NCBI GenBank assembly: GCA_009829735.1
Contig: CM020618.1
Coordinates: 11,313,119 to 11,377,118 of the forward strand
Reading direction: 5' to 3'
Length of the DNA: 64,000 bases
Source: Pyropia yezoensis
Lineage: Eukaryota > Rhodophyta > Bangiophyceae > Bangiales > Bangiaceae
Positions 8,568 through 20,492 of the stretch are shown in pieces (position 1 is the first letter of the stretch; the number at the start of each line of letters is the position of its first letter). The notes under the pieces were generated by a model. That model searched no databases. It had not been told where the DNA came from and saw only the letters and a program-made list of their open reading frames with translations. The position numbers were made by a program, and so were the translations under genes.

Positions 8568-10517
8568 GTGATGCGTCCGCCTAGCCGGCGGGATCCCGAT
8601 CTCCCCGGCGGAGGGGGGGGGGTCGGGCTACTTGGTGTATCCGGCGTCGACGACCACATGTCCGCCGGAGGGGTACAAGAGGCGAGGCGCTGGGGCGATC
8701 GCACCGGCCGCCGCCGGACGGAACGTTCCTTTGCGCTCGCGCCCCTCCCACCTTCCCGGCGTGGCGCCCTTGGGCACCCTGTCGGCCGCCTCTCTCTCCT
8801 CTTTCTTTTTTACTGCGTACTCTTTTTCCTGCCTGCCTACCTCCGTGGTGGCACGCGGTTTACCCTCATTGGGGGGCGCGGGCAACTTCCCGCGCCCTAT
8901 GGCCGGCCAGGCCAACTGGCCTGAACCGCGCCTTACTAAAACTGTACCAACTGGCACACCCGCGTCTGGCAGGCAGGAGTAACGGGGTCGTAGGTCCAAA
9001 GGTAAAAAGCTTGTCCTCGGTGCGCCCGCGGGGCTAGTCCCCGCGGTACGCCTACTTATATACTACACTCACCCCTCAGGCGGCGCCCGCCCCTCGGCAG
9101 GCGTGCGGTCCCCCCTTGGCGCTTCCCCACGCTTCCCCTCACTCCGGGGGCCCCCGTGGCCCACGCCCCTCGGTGCGTGCAATCCTTCGTCGGCCCTGGC
9201 CGCTCCCCCCGTCCGCCCAGCCTGCCCGCGTAGCCCGTTGTGCGGCTGCGGTGCCTGCCAGGCGTATGGCGGAGGAGTTCCCAGACACACACCGTGTGGC
9301 TATGGCCTCCACCCAGGTCCCCATACAGTTGGGCGGCAGCGATGGCACCCTCCATCACCGGCGCCCCTCCTCCCTCCAGCCTCCAGCCCGGTTTGCAGCG
9401 CCGCACCGCCGGTCAGGTCTCTTCACCCAGGCTGGGTGCCGGTCCCACGGGTCGTGGATGCAGGTGGGTTACGCTCCACCTGCCGGGCGGATGGCAAGTC
9501 CTTCCGGCAGTCCACCCGGGGTGAGGCAGCACTTAGTAGTTGCTCCCCCGCCCCGGGTGCGCCCCACAACACCCTAACCCTGCCTTGGGGCTCAGAACTT
9601 GGGGCTCAGGACTTGGGGCTCAGGACGATCCAGGGAGAGCTGGGGGAAGCTGGGAGGGGGGGGGTATGGCAGCGTGCGGGTGGTGCGGGGGCTGCTCGAC
9701 TTAACTGCAGTGCCGCTCCTCCCCCCCCTCGCCCCCGCCATTGCCGTCATCTCCACTCCCCCCTTCCCGCCCCCAAGAGGGGTGGCGGCGGGCGGCAGGG
9801 CGACGGCCCTGGCGTGCCGGCCGCGGGGCGGCGGTGGCGACCGGACGGGGTGGGGGCGACCGGGGGGGCCCTCGGCTCCCCCCACCCGCCCATGGGGGAG
9901 GGTGGGGGTGTGTGGCCACGCCGGACGGCATAGCGGCGCTGTCGCGGTGGGGGGGCGGGCGCCCGCGTTCGGGGTCCGTGGAGGTGTGTTCTGTGTTTCC
10001 CCTGCCGCCGGGGGTAGGCGGCGTGACCGGGCGCCGCGACGGAAACCCTGCCGACGGCGGCCACGAGGTGGCAGCACCACGCGGCCGCCGTTGCCGCTGT
10101 GGCCGCCCCCGCTAGGACCCAATGGTGTCGAGGCGAAGCGCCTGCGGGGGAAAGGGTGGGTGTGGAGGGGAACTGCCGGGGGGGGGCGCCCCGCGGACTC
10201 TGTCAGCCGTGGCAGCAACGCCGGTGGGTTGGAGAGGGCCGGGAGGGGCTGGAAAAAACAAAAACCAACAGAAGCGGCCGTGGTCGGTGCCACGACATCT
10301 CTACCTACCGGGTAATCTACTCATCGGGCTACTCGCCTCGTCGACAAGCGTGCGTCCGGAAAGATCACGATGTGTGACCCCACCACGTGGGACCCTTTAA
10401 TGGCTGGGGCGCCCCACCTCGCCGCCCCCACCACCCCGCGATGCCACAGTCGGGTGGGTGGTAGCGACACGCGGCCGTGTGGGAGGCCAACGCCCCCCTC
10501 CTCCGCCGGCTCCCGCG
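8568..10517. other. GC-rich intergenic DNA with inverted-repeat words
   Basis: Several overlapping open frames of 100-280 codons occur, all Pro/Arg/Gly-rich and without domains. Small palindromic words such as GCGCGGGCAACTTCCCGCGC are present near 8877-8896. No gene is supported. Confidence 0.45.
9584..9625 (+). repeat. 14-bp direct repeat, three copies
   Basis: CTTGGGGCTCAGGA is repeated three times head to tail, the first copy with one difference. It is a short minisatellite of no evident function. Confidence 0.85.
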
Positions 10518-11039
10518 TCAGCACGTGCGGCCAAAGCGGCGGGAGCGGGTGCGGCACCGCTCTTTGTACTTGCGGCGCGGTAACCACGACTTCTTGCACG
10601 CCTCGTAGCAGCTGCAACACTTGTCCGCCACGTCCGTCTCTGTGGCGTAGCAGCCGTTCGTCCTGCCGTCATGACACCTCACCGCCTCCGAGCACATGTC
10701 GTAGCGGCTGCCGCAGCGGCTGTACCAATCGCGTACGGACGTGTCGAGCACCTCCGCCGTCGTCGCCACCATGTTCCTGTCCTGCACACCGGCGGCGGCG
10801 GTGACAGTCTCCGTCGTGACTTCAGCGGCAGCCGCCGCAACGGTCATGGCGATTACGACGGTAAGGGCGACCGCGGCCGCCAGCCACCCGGGGGGGGCGA
10901 CCGACCGGCGGGGGGCAGCGGCGCGGGTTTGCATCCGGCCAGCGGGGACGGCCGCATAGTCCATAGCCCACCGGCCCAGGCCGTCAGCAGTGATGCCGGG
11001 GGCGCGGGGGGGGAGGGGAGTCCGTGTGCAAGCGGCCAT
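10518..11039 (-). CDS. Small membrane-anchored or secreted cysteine-rich protein
   Basis: A clean frame runs from the ATG at 11039 to a stop at 10518, 173 residues. After a basic N-terminal stretch, a single hydrophobic segment (about residues 50-74, WLAAAVALTVVIAMTVAAAA) can act as a signal anchor or uncleaved signal peptide. The region after about residue 100 holds ten cysteines (near 109, 116, 122, 130, 141, 142, 144, 148, 162, 173), including a CC-x-C-x3-C cluster. An even number suggests disulfide bonding outside the cytosol. The C-terminus is strongly basic (KKSWLPRRKYKERCRTRSRR). A TATA box lies 133 bp upstream, which supports a real gene. I do not recognise the family. A cell-wall, defence or ligand-type role would be speculation. 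Confidence 0.6.
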   Translation of the reverse strand: MAACTRTPLPPRAPGITADGLGRWAMDYAAVPAGRMQTRAAAPRRSVAPPGWLAAAVALTVVIAMTVAAAAAEVTTETVTAAAGVQDRNMVATTAEVLDTSVRDWYSRCGSRYDMCSEAVRCHDGRTNGCYATETDVADKCCSCYEACKKSWLPRRKYKERCRTRSRRFGRTC

Positions 11040-11171
11040 CCGCGATTGAGATAGGGAGGGTGTGGGGGTTGGCCGATGCCAGCTAGCCTCGGCGGGCGGT
11101 GGGGTGTGGGTGGATGGGTCGGTGGTCGTGACGAACTGGTCTCAGGGTCACTGCCGCCGTCGGCCGCCGCG

Positions 11172-11179
11172 CTTTTATA
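11172..11179 (-). promoter_or_regulatory. TATA box of the cysteine-rich gene
   Basis: The minus strand reads TATAAAAG within a GC-rich flank, 133 bp upstream of the ATG at 11039. Spacing and match to the consensus are good for a core promoter with a leader of about 100 nt. Confidence 0.6.
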
Positions 11180-13300
11180 GGGTTCCCAGGCAGTCGCGCC
11201 ACTGTTTTTTCAGTTCGAGTCCGAGATGGGCACCCCCCGTCACGGGGTCACACAGGACAGTGAGAACCGAGATGCTCTTGCCCGATCATGGGAGCCCCAC
11301 AGCCTTGGGGGGGCGGGGGCGGCCGTCGCGGCGTGTGCACCATGGCCCACCCCCTTGCTGGGACCGCGGGTGAGGTGGAAGGGGGAAGCGCGGCTGTTGA
11401 ATATGGAGGGCAAGCCCTTGGCCTTCCGGGCGCGGGCAGGGTCGAGGATGCAGTTGGGGGAAGAAGGGGACTTGCCCCTGGTAGGGACATTTCCCCTCCC
11501 CCGATAGAGCTGCACCCCAAGGGACCCGGCCTCCTCAAGTAAAGGGGACTGGATCAGACGCTGGTGTCGGACAGCGCAGTGCCCGTTTTTGCGGTATCCA
11601 CCGCAAGCGCGTTTTGACCTCGGAACGGTTGTTGAGACCTCGTCAAGTAGCCCTCTACACCCCCCTTCACACCCCCATATGGGTCGGTTGAATTTGTTTT
11701 TTGCCTTTGACCCTTGTCCGATGCTTGAACACGTCTCTAGCCTGTATGTCTGGTTATACGACGGGACGGCCCTCGGCGGTGCGTACAAGAAGATGTAAAA
11801 AAAATAAAGGGAAACGCCCACGCGGAAGGATTAACAAGGTTTGACAAGCTTTCAACAAGCCCTTTGCCGTGACAGGCATGCCAGGATTAGGCCTGTGCGA
11901 CGCATACTAAGGGGAAGTACAGCTTGCACGGGGCAGCAAACCTGTCTCACAATGCATTTCCATGGGCCTTCCGAGTATATTTTCCTGCTGAGAGGGAGTT
12001 GAAACAGCCACCAGACGGCCTGCGTCGCGGCTGCGATAAGGACTGGACCAGGAATGAACGAGGCAACTGCGGGACCGAGCTCAACAGAGGGTGTTGTCGC
12101 CTCTGCGACAAGCCAACGGAGCCGCGTTGTTTTTCCCAATGAGCTTTTCCTCTGGGACTTCTGGACCCAGCAGTAGTACTTCTGAGTGCTTTACTAATAC
12201 TTCCGGCGCTCCTAATAGCGAGCCTACCCCTCTAATGGTATGCACTTTGTTGGAATTTTGTCTCATTAAGTGCGATATTGGGCCCAGGTTTGGGGTCGTT
12301 TCACCCGGGCTCGGCGGCTCGCGCGCCTATTTAAGGTGTGCAGCCTGGGTTTCTTTACACGAACCTTTTCAAAGAAACGTGCAGCCCTGTGAGTGGCTGA
12401 GGAGAAACTTGGGGTTTTTCATGGCCCCAATTTTCACCCCACGCCGCAGAAGCCGTGAGGGACGGTCGGGCGCAGCCCCGGTGACGCGGCCACCCTGATC
12501 TTGCGCGTGAGTGTGTCCCCGCGATTGAGTCTACCCCACTCCTCAGACGACATTTCCACCCCTCCCCCACCTCCTCCCGTCGCCTTGACGCCTCCCCCTT
12601 CAATCCCCCTCCCCGCCGAGGTCTGAAGGTGACAGCCCTTCCCCCATCAACAACCCCAATCCTGTCGTTGTTACCCCGGGCATTCTCATACATCTCTGAG
12701 ATGTCCCAGGGAAGCGTCCGCGTGTGTACTATGAGGGTCGAAAAGCCTCCGAGATGCAGAAGACCGTACATCCACCACAGGTGGTAGAGTCACTGTCATG
12801 GGGGGACCGCACCTCCCCCGAGACGTGAAAAGACGCCCCCTGCGCCGGGCCCACCCCTTTTTGACCTAGCCCACCCCGGGTGTGTCGGGGAGTGAGCGTT
12901 CGGGGGATGCACCGGGCGGGGGTGGGGGCCTTTGGGCGCTGTGCGAGGGGATGAGGTGGGGTGGGTGGCACTTCACCAAGGTGCGGTGTTTCGTTCCGGC
13001 AGCCGTTCTTGGAGGCATGGTTGACTCTCCTCTTTGCATTCTTTTCCATTCTTTTCTATTCTCACCTGCCCCACGCAGCCGCGACAACGGGTGCAGGTGA
13101 ACACGTGTACATTCTTCAACTTCCTGTGGCACAAAGGAAGAAAAAGACTGACACCTCGCTCTTGAGCCAATGCGGTGACAGGATTGCCTCTCAGAGCGAT
13201 CGAATTGATCTTCGTCGGCCAATGAGGAGACGAGGGAGCCCGTGAAACCCAGGCTGCACAAGAAACGCCCTCTTAATTAGGCGTGCTCGGCGGCGCCCCT
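11180..13300. other. Intergenic, weak coding hints only
   Basis: No convincing gene. A plus-strand frame from ATG 12139 (MSFSSGTSGPSSSTSECF) runs about 120 codons to 12498 and has a less biased composition than its surroundings, so it could be a small gene or element fragment. A TATA-like CTATTTAAGG sits inside it near 12328. The remainder is unassigned. Confidence 0.35.
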
Positions 13301-13499
13301 CAACAAGCTTTTAAAGGTCTCAACAACCGTTCCGGGGTCAAAACGCGCTTGCGGTGGATCCCGCAACAACGGGCACTGCGCATAGCGGTAAGCAGGCCGT
13401 TTGACGGGGAGGACGCTGCGAGGCGGGGAGGACTACGAGCCCCACGGGCGCCGTGCGGTCGGTGGGGGCCGACGAGGGGGCGGTCGTCGTGCGGCTGGA

Positions 13500-13609
13500 C
13501 ACGAAAGGCAAGCGGCGCGGTCGGGAAGGAGCAGGGAGCCACCGGCCAGCGCAGCAGTGCTGCCGTGGCAGTGCTGACGGGGACAGGCGGGTACCCCTCT
13601 CCCGCTCAC

Positions 13610-13640
<31 letters not shown>

Positions 13641-13855
13641 GGGGGGGAGCAGGTGGCTACGGCGGCGCGGCCGTGCCATCGCCGGTGAATACGGGCGGCA
13701 AGCGGGACGGCCGCGCGCAGGGGAGCAGGGGGCCACGGCCGCGGCGGTGCGGCCGTGCATGCTCGGATAGTTACCTACATACATACATACGGGAGGCAAG
13801 CGGCACAGCCGCGGAGGAGCAGGGGGCCTCGTCGCGGCCGATGCGTTGTTCGGAC
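13500..13855 (+). repeat. Degenerate dispersed repeat and a 29-G run
   Basis: Three imperfect copies of a ~50-bp GC-rich word (GGCAAGCGGC, then GGAGCAGGGGGCC) occur near 13507, 13697 and 13796. An uninterrupted run of 29 G lies at 13611-13639 and a short TACA repeat near 13774-13790. Further G runs follow near 14092-14110 and 14581-14598. Confidence 0.6.
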
Positions 13856-14177
13856 AACGGGAGGGCCCCCCCCATTTCAGTGGGAAGGGAGGGGGGGGTG
13901 GGGGGCAGACAGCTGCCCCTGCAGGGGGTTACCGGCCAGCGCGTTTGTGCAACCATGGCGCTTGGACCGACCCTGACCTGTGCACAAGGGGTCGAGGACT
14001 CTGGCAGAAAGTCATTGGCGGTGGAGCTGGGGGCGCGGGTGAACCAGACGGGGTGAGCGAGGGGACCCCGCCATCCCCGCGGGGGACGCAAGGGGGGGGG
14101 GGGGGGGGGGAAGGGACGATGGGGCGGGCGCCACCGCGACGACCACTTCCGCCGCCTTCCCGCTCCCCTATCGAGGG

Positions 14178-14289
14178 TACCAGTACTCAATATGCGTACA
14201 GTACAGTACATGCAGTATGATTGGTACTGTACATGTACGTACAGTATGTATGTACTGTACATGTGTGTGTATATACAGTACTGTACGGC
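14178..14289. repeat. GTAC-rich palindromic microsatellite
   Basis: A ~110-bp island built from TACAGTA, TGTACATG, GTACGTAC and similar self-complementary words, ending in a TG/TA tract. Many overlapping hairpins are possible. It is sharply different from the flanking G-rich DNA. Confidence 0.75.
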
Positions 14290-14739
14290 AGAAGTGGTCA
14301 CAATCTATCTTAGACCTGCTGTATAGCGAGGGAACCCCCGCGCCGTCTGGGGTGGGTGAGGTAGAGGAAAGCACCTTTTTTCTTCTCACCGTTTGTCTGG
14401 ACGGCGCGTGGAGGTGCCGGGAGCTGCAAGCCCCCCCTCTGGTGCGCCAACACGGGGAGGGTGGGGTGGACAGGAAGGGCTAGTGGCGGGACCGGTGTGA
14501 TGGGAAGAACGGGGGGGGGTGCGCGCGAGGGGGCGGATTGAGACCGGAGAAGGGGGGGCGTGGGGGTAGGGGATATGAAGGGGGGGGGGGGGGGGGGAGG
14601 CATGCGGGCGCCCAGCTGCCCGCCAGTGGCGTGGGGGGCGCCCATCGTGAGGAGTGTGGTTGGTGCCGGCAGGCGGTCTTTCCCGACGGCCACCCTTGTT
14701 CCGCACCCCCAAACGCCGGCAAAGGGGCCCCCCCACACA

Positions 14740-15450
14740 CCAGAACCGCTGGAGGCTGCGTCGCGGCCGCCGCCCGCCCCACCAGCGGCCAAACCGGCGA
14801 CGTCGGCGGCCGTGTCGCCGGCGGCCACGGCCTTACCTGGCGCGGCCTTGCCCCCGCCGCCCGCCTCACCGACCGCCGCCTCGGCCGAGCCGCCGCGGGG
14901 GGCCAGCGCCGCCACCCGCCGCACCGGGCGCTCCGCTCCCGCCTGTGTCGCCGCCGACACCCGCTCCACCAGGCGCCCCCCCCCCCCGACGCCGCCACCG
15001 GCCCCTCTCGCCGCCCCCCTCCCAAACGCCGCCACGCGCCTCACATGGCGCCCCCTCCCGGCGGTGCGGCTGACGCCCGCCGCACCAGAAGCCGCGCTGC
15101 AGGCGTTGCCGCCGCTACCTGGCAGCCCACCAGCCGCGCTCCCCCGTGGGGGTGCCGGCGGCACCAGCCGCCCGTCTTTGCCCTCCGCCGGGGGGAGGTG
15201 CCGCTGCCACCTGGCGCCCCACTTGCCGCCCCCCCCCCGGCGGTGCTGCTGGCTCCCCCCGCAACTGAAGCCCGGCCGCTGAAGGTGCCGCCGCTACCAG
15301 GCGGCCCACCCGCCGCCCCCGCCTGCGGCAGTGCCGGCGCAACGAGCTGCACGACTTGGCGCCCCCCTCGCGGAGGTGCCGCCGCCGTCAGGTGCCTGTC
15401 TTGGCGGCCCACTCGCGGGGGAGCCGGCGCCCCCAGCCGGCCAAAGGCGC
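14740..15450 (-). repeat. 45-bp coding-type minisatellite (15-codon repeat)
   Basis: About a dozen or more degenerate units of 42-46 bp, each opening with a TGCCGCCGC-type word on the plus strand, run head to tail. Because the period is close to 45 bp the frame is mostly kept across units. On the minus strand the units translate to variants of a 15-residue motif around (R/Q)-x-V-x-R-x-V-A-A-A-x-P-x-G-G, for example QVGRQVAAAPPPGG and RLVERVSAATQAG. On the plus strand they give Pro/Ala-rich repeats (WRPPRGGAAAVRCLSWRPTR). Several stops and frame changes break both readings, so this may be a decayed repeat-protein gene. The product is unknown. Confidence 0.55.
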
Positions 15451-15830
15451 AAAGTTGCAGCGACAGAGGCAATGACCGAGCCGGTGCAGGGGCGGGGCTG
15501 CCGTCCCCGCGTTTTTGGCGCTGCGAAAGGCGTCCGCAGAGCCGCTGGCAAGGGCAAAGTCGAATCAACAGGCGGCCCACTACGGACCAACCCGTAGTTT
15601 GCCTCGTCAGAGCGTTGTGCCCGGCTCACACGGGCAGACGCGCAATCATTGTGACGATTGAGCCGCCCAGACCAGGAGGAGTTCCGCTGCCGTGCAGTGG
15701 CTACGAAGCGTGAACGACAAGTGTCAACCGCATGCCCGCGGTAGGCACTGACACTCGGCCCAGAGGAGCGCCGGATGCTATATTGGACGCCGAGCAACGT
15801 GGCGTCTAAAAAGCAATCTGGAATATGCTC

Positions 15831-15926
15831 TACATATATGTACGTACAATCTACGCAGGTATCTATCTATCTATGTATCTACCTATGTATGTTTCTACAC
15901 CCGTAGACACTTATGTATCTACGTAG
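15831..15926. repeat. TATC/TACG-type microsatellite
   Basis: Tetranucleotide-rich sequence (TATCTATCTATCTATG and TACGTAC words) with imperfect inverted halves. A simple repeat, no coding content. Confidence 0.7.
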
Positions 15927-15950
15927 GGGTGGGATGGCGTGGGTCGCGGC

Positions 15951-18157
15951 CGGGGGCCGCGCAGTGGGTCTATCACCCGCTACCCGCACTTCCGTGCATC
16001 GGGCCCAAATCCGACACGTCCCGTGTTGCAAGGGCGCCCTGGGGCCCCGTACGAGCCTTTCCATGCAAGAAAAGAGTCGCGGTGACGCTACGAGCTGTGG
16101 ATGTACTTATCAATAAGGTTTTCTTTCTTGACCATGGCCATGAGGACGACGAGGCCGTTCTCCTCATGAAAAAAGTGGACCTTACGAGTACATCCTCACG
16201 GAGATGCGTTTTTTCAAACACGTTTTTGCATTTTTCTTGTTTCAAGGAAGGTGCCGAATGGCGCATTTACGACCGACGAGTTTCATGACATTCCCCGACA
16301 TGCCTTTCTCAACGACGTCAACAAGAGGCCTCAACCGATGCTGCGGTAGCGTGACTCCACCTGCATGCTGTCTGCTACCCACTGTGCATGTTGGCGACGG
16401 TGGGGGGGTGTTGGCAAGAGCTAAGCGTCGCAAAATGTCTCGCACGTGCTTGTTTGTGCTTGCACGAACACAGTTTTCTCACTTTTTTGAGTACCACGGT
16501 GCATCGTGTATGCCTTTCGAGAACATGAATCTGCACTTTTCCGATGCAGCACCGCCGCAAATTCGACCTCTGGTCCGACCGGCCTCACGGGGGTGGGACG
16601 TCGGCTGAAACACGCTTTTGGACGTGCTCGCACCGACATTTTCCGAAGGTAACGTACCCGGTGATGGACCTTCTGCGCCGTAGGACTGGGTTGGCGTGGG
16701 TGTCCGCGGGTACTCAAAACGGTCGATATTCTGAGGGGCGAGACGGAGGGGGGCTGGGAGGGCCGGGCGGCGGCGAAGTGGGGTCTTCAGGGGGACCACC
16801 GATTTCTTGCATTCTGGGTGTTTTCCGCGTGCGCAAAACATTGTTTTTGGTGGATAAATAGTCTACCCTTATTCGATATGCATTCTTTCTTATGAAACTC
16901 TACCCGTACTTCGATTGGGTTTAAAAAACGGCTTTACTCTCGGAAGGTTTGATTTAAGTACGCGCAGCATTTCCGCAATGGAGATAGGATCAATTAACGC
17001 GTTTATGTTGAAATCTATTTACCCTCATGATTAGGGTGAGCTCTTCTAAATAGTATCCGGGGTACTATTCATTTCGATTGATTCCCATATCTAACAAATG
17101 AAAGTACTTTATAACGAATACTGTGCTATTCTTATTTTTTGTAGTAGCTTTTTTAAGTTTGCAACCCCCACTCTCGCCCTTTCTCAGTTCCATTGGCTTC
17201 GTGTATCGCGGTACTGCATCATGTGACGGGTTGGGAAGGACATTGCGAGCAGATTTCGTACCACGCTGGTGTATCGCGTACTTAGATGCGAAGCCACTCT
17301 CAATGCGCGACTTGGCCAATTGTGTTGGTGCCACCGGAGGCGGGCTGCACAAGGGTCGCGTAGCCACTGGGTGAGCTGCGGAAGCCACAGGATCGCGTAT
17401 CTCCCACTTCCTGCGCAAACGCTCGCGAAGGTAGTGTCCGGATTTGCGAAGGTACATCAGCCGACGGGATGTGTGCTCAAGAGGTGCCTACTGAGGGTGT
17501 TCTTTGGAAAAAGAGATGTGTCTGTGATTGAGCCCCGACTTCAGGGTGCTGGTCAGTTGTGCTCCAGGCGACCGCCGTCCCTGCCACCTCCATCCCCCTG
17601 TGGCAGAACTGGCCCCTCACAGGGGGCAGGGCGCGCCACACTGGGGCGGGAGACAGCTGGTCTGACCCGTTTCTCCCTTTGCATTTGATCCCGTTTCCTC
17701 AGTCTGGGATACTTTGCTTGATAGAAAATCCAACGTGGATTTGAGGGTTTCTGCATTTTTATCATCTTGAATTTTCGTGTGGCCAGTGGGCAGGTGCTGG
17801 GGTGGGCGATTCTGATTGGAGAGATTCTGAGGGGATCCTGAAGGGATAAGGGGAGGGACAGCGGGGCTTGGCCTTGCTTTCCCGTCCCGACCAAGAAACT
17901 GTTGGCCCACACACCATCTTCTTTTTCGTAGTGGCGGGATTGCCCCACAACAGGGATAGCGTGTGTGCGACTTGCACTTCTTCCGGTTCGCCCGACACGG
18001 GAGGCAGCCCTTGTGCACCACCCCAACTTGGGTGTTGGGTGCGCGAGTGGTTGTTGCCACACCCCCCCCCCGGCGCACTTTACACCTCGTTTATGTTTGT
18101 GGGCCCATTCCAGTCTCCACAGGTCCCCCGCAAGCCACCCCCGCGCTGCATCATGCG
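15951..18157. other. Intergenic, no gene recognised
   Basis: Composition drops to AT-rich between about 16850 and 17160. A minus-strand frame of 130 codons (17457-17065, starting MYLRKSGHYLRERLRRKW) begins at a true ATG but has no domain. Plus-strand text near 16130-16290 hints at an eroded coding sequence. Nothing firm. Confidence 0.4.
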
Positions 18158-18159
18158 CT

Positions 18160-18613
18160 TGCAGCTTCTCTGCGGTGCATATGTGCCTTCCCTTTACCCC
18201 TCACAGAAGCTGTACACTCGCTTCTTTGTTGCTTCTGGATGCACGCTCCGCGGCCGATCCGGAGAGGAACACAAACCAACTGCAGATGACCAATGGTATG
18301 CCTCAGATGAGGCCCCTCTGACGACAGCTGGTGCTTCTCCGACCAATGGCAGCTCCGCATGTGGGTCCGTTGAAGAGCAAACGGAAGATCTGAGATTTCC
18401 AGGGGATTCCACGACCAAGTCGGCACCAGTTGCCAGCTGCACAACTGATCTCTTGCGACCTGCTGGGGACGCCGCATGTGATGGAGGAGGTACGACGGAG
18501 ATCGGACGAGAATACAACAGTGTTCTGACCAATCAGCGCTCATTTCGAGACTCACGGTCGCCGCAGCCAATAAAATGCTTCCAGGGATCTAAACGCCACT
18601 GCACGCTATGCCC
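18160..18613 (-). mobile_element. Possible degenerate MITE copy
   Basis: Scattered blocks resemble the 455-bp MITE family in the same orientation as the copy at 33909, for example CCAATGGTATGCCTCAGATG and a later GACCAATC word. The terminal inverted repeats are not convincing, so the limits are estimates made from the family length. Confidence 0.3.
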
Positions 18614-18628
18614 GTGGTGTCTCGCTCC

Positions 18629-18872
18629 TGTTGATGAAGGAGTGAGCACGTTGCCCGTTTATCGACGTCCATGCCGTACACGGCGCCCCCTCTTATGGGT
18701 GCCAACGGGGCGTAAGCCCCCGACCGAATCCTGACCGCCCTGGTTCCATCAGGTCAATCGATGCCCCAGCACCCCCTGCAAATCTCCTCCCAACAATACA
18801 GACACGCTGTCCCACCAAGCAAAAGGGGAAAAGTCGTGGCATTGGGGCCGTAAGACCCCAGACCCACCGACA
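18629..18872 (-). repeat. Copia 3' LTR
   Basis: 244 bp, matching 23245-23488 along its whole length. It is preceded on the element's strand by a short polypurine stretch (GTGGGGGAG). Confidence 0.85.
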
Positions 18873-18902
18873 CTCCCCCACGGCAGCGATAGCCACCGAT
18901 AG

Positions 18903-20363
18903 CTATGCGTCCATGGACCGGGGCGTCACGTCGACCACCCCGATCGCCGAACAGAATGCCTTGAACTTGGTCGCGTCCAGTGGCTTAGTAAAACCGTCGG
19001 CCAGTTGCTCGTCCGTTGGCACGTACTCGAGCTCAATCTGGCCTCTGCGCACGTAATCGCGCACCACGTGCTCCCGCACATCAATGTGTTTGGAGCGTGG
19101 GGACAGGGTGTGGCTGTTGGCCATGGCCACACACCCCTGGTTGTCTTCCTTCAAGGTGACTGGTAGGATCTCCTCCCCCATCACACCAACCAGCCGACTC
19201 AGCCAGGCACGGTGCTTGGCCGCCTCTGGCGCAGCTACAAACTCAGCGCCAGCCGTCAAGCCCGTCACGAGCCCCTGCAGCTTGCTACGCCAGGAGATGG
19301 GCCCGCCATTCATCATGAAAACGAAGCCAGTAGTTGATTTGCGGTCGACTCGGTCGCCCGCCCAGTCGGCGTCCACTCACCCCTCCAGCTCCGCCTCACC
19401 CGCGTATCGAAAGCCCATCGTCTTGGTGCCTTTTAGGTACCTGAGTACACCCTTGGCCGCTGCCATGTCCCCTGACGTAGTGGCCGACATGCGCCTTGAC
19501 AGTCGCCCTGCGGCGAACGCGATGTCCGGTCTCGTCTTGTTGGCCAGGTACAACAGCGACCCAACCGACTCGGCAAATCGGTTGCCGTTCTCCTGCGGCG
19601 TCCCCTCCTCCAGGCATGTGCTCTTCGTCATGGGAGTGGCATTGGGCTTGGCGTCCTCCATCCCAAAGTCGGCCAACAGAGCCGCCGTATGGCGGGGGTT
19701 GGCCAATGTAACCGCCTTGTCGGGATCGTCCCAGACAATGTCCTTGCCCGTGTAGTTGGTGATCCGGCCGAGGTCCCCGACCTCGTAGTGCTTCCCGATT
19801 ATGACCTTGACCTTTTCAACGGTGGCCAAGTCCTTGCCGCCCACAGCCGCGTCATCGACATACACCCCAACAATCAACAGGTGCACGTCCATAATAAAGA
19901 CAAAGATACACGGCTCCGGCTCCGCCCGGGTTGCACCCTCCTCGGCGAGGGTGCCCGCGAAGTGCTCACCCCAAAGATGGCCCGCTTGATTTGTGCCATA
20001 CATGGCCTGCAACAGCAGCGCCGTCTTCCCCGCATCCTTGAAGCCGTCTGGGATGATAATGTAGACTTCAGCATCCATGGGCGCGTTGGGAAACGCCGTC
20101 CATACATCCAGGTGATGTACGTGCCAGCCATGCGCAGCCGCCGTTGCCATAAACGCTCTGGTCGTCGCCGCCGCCGGGGCAGGCGCCGCTGTCTCGAAGA
20201 AGTCACGGCCAGGCGGCTGACGGTAGCCACCGCCAACAATCCTGCACTTACGCCGGTGAAGCACCCCAGACTGGTTGAGCTTGTAGTTAAACAGCACCTG
20301 AGTCTTGATAATCTGCGCACTCTTGGGGGCCTCTTGGCAGGCCAACACTTTGTTGTCTTCCAT
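18903..20363 (-). CDS. Copia reverse transcriptase-RNase H region (fossil)
   Basis: Visible motifs include an RT palm core with YVDDAAVG near 19850, an upstream HHLDVWTAFPNA block near 20100, and the copia RNase H domain from about 19376 with DADWAGD, a KSTTGF box, and SKHIDVREHVVRD near 19080. The layout is that of Ty1/copia elements, in which RT and RNase H follow integrase. The enzyme would copy element RNA into cDNA in virus-like particles. Treated as a remnant. Confidence 0.85.
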
Positions 20364-20492
20364 GGACTGCTGCTCCTCGTTGACGGCCTTCCTCCATAGC
20401 GGTCAGTTGTCGCGTGACTGGGCCTCCAGTACCGACTTGGGGGGATGCGGTAGGCTCTCTTTCGTCTCAAGCGGCAAGGGTTCCGCCCCGTC

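Noticed and set aside
9103-10315. Overlapping frames of 230-280 codons on both strands
   Set aside because: Stop codons are rare in such GC-rich DNA. The products are Pro/Arg/Gly-rich, have no domain and overlap in several phases.
11689-11830. Polyadenylation region of a plus-strand gene (AAAAAAAATAAAGG near 11797)
   Set aside because: An AATAAA-like word is present, but no upstream plus-strand coding region could be supported.
17868-18734. A 288-codon plus-strand frame
   Set aside because: It runs through MITE-like DNA and into the copia LTR, so it is a chance frame.
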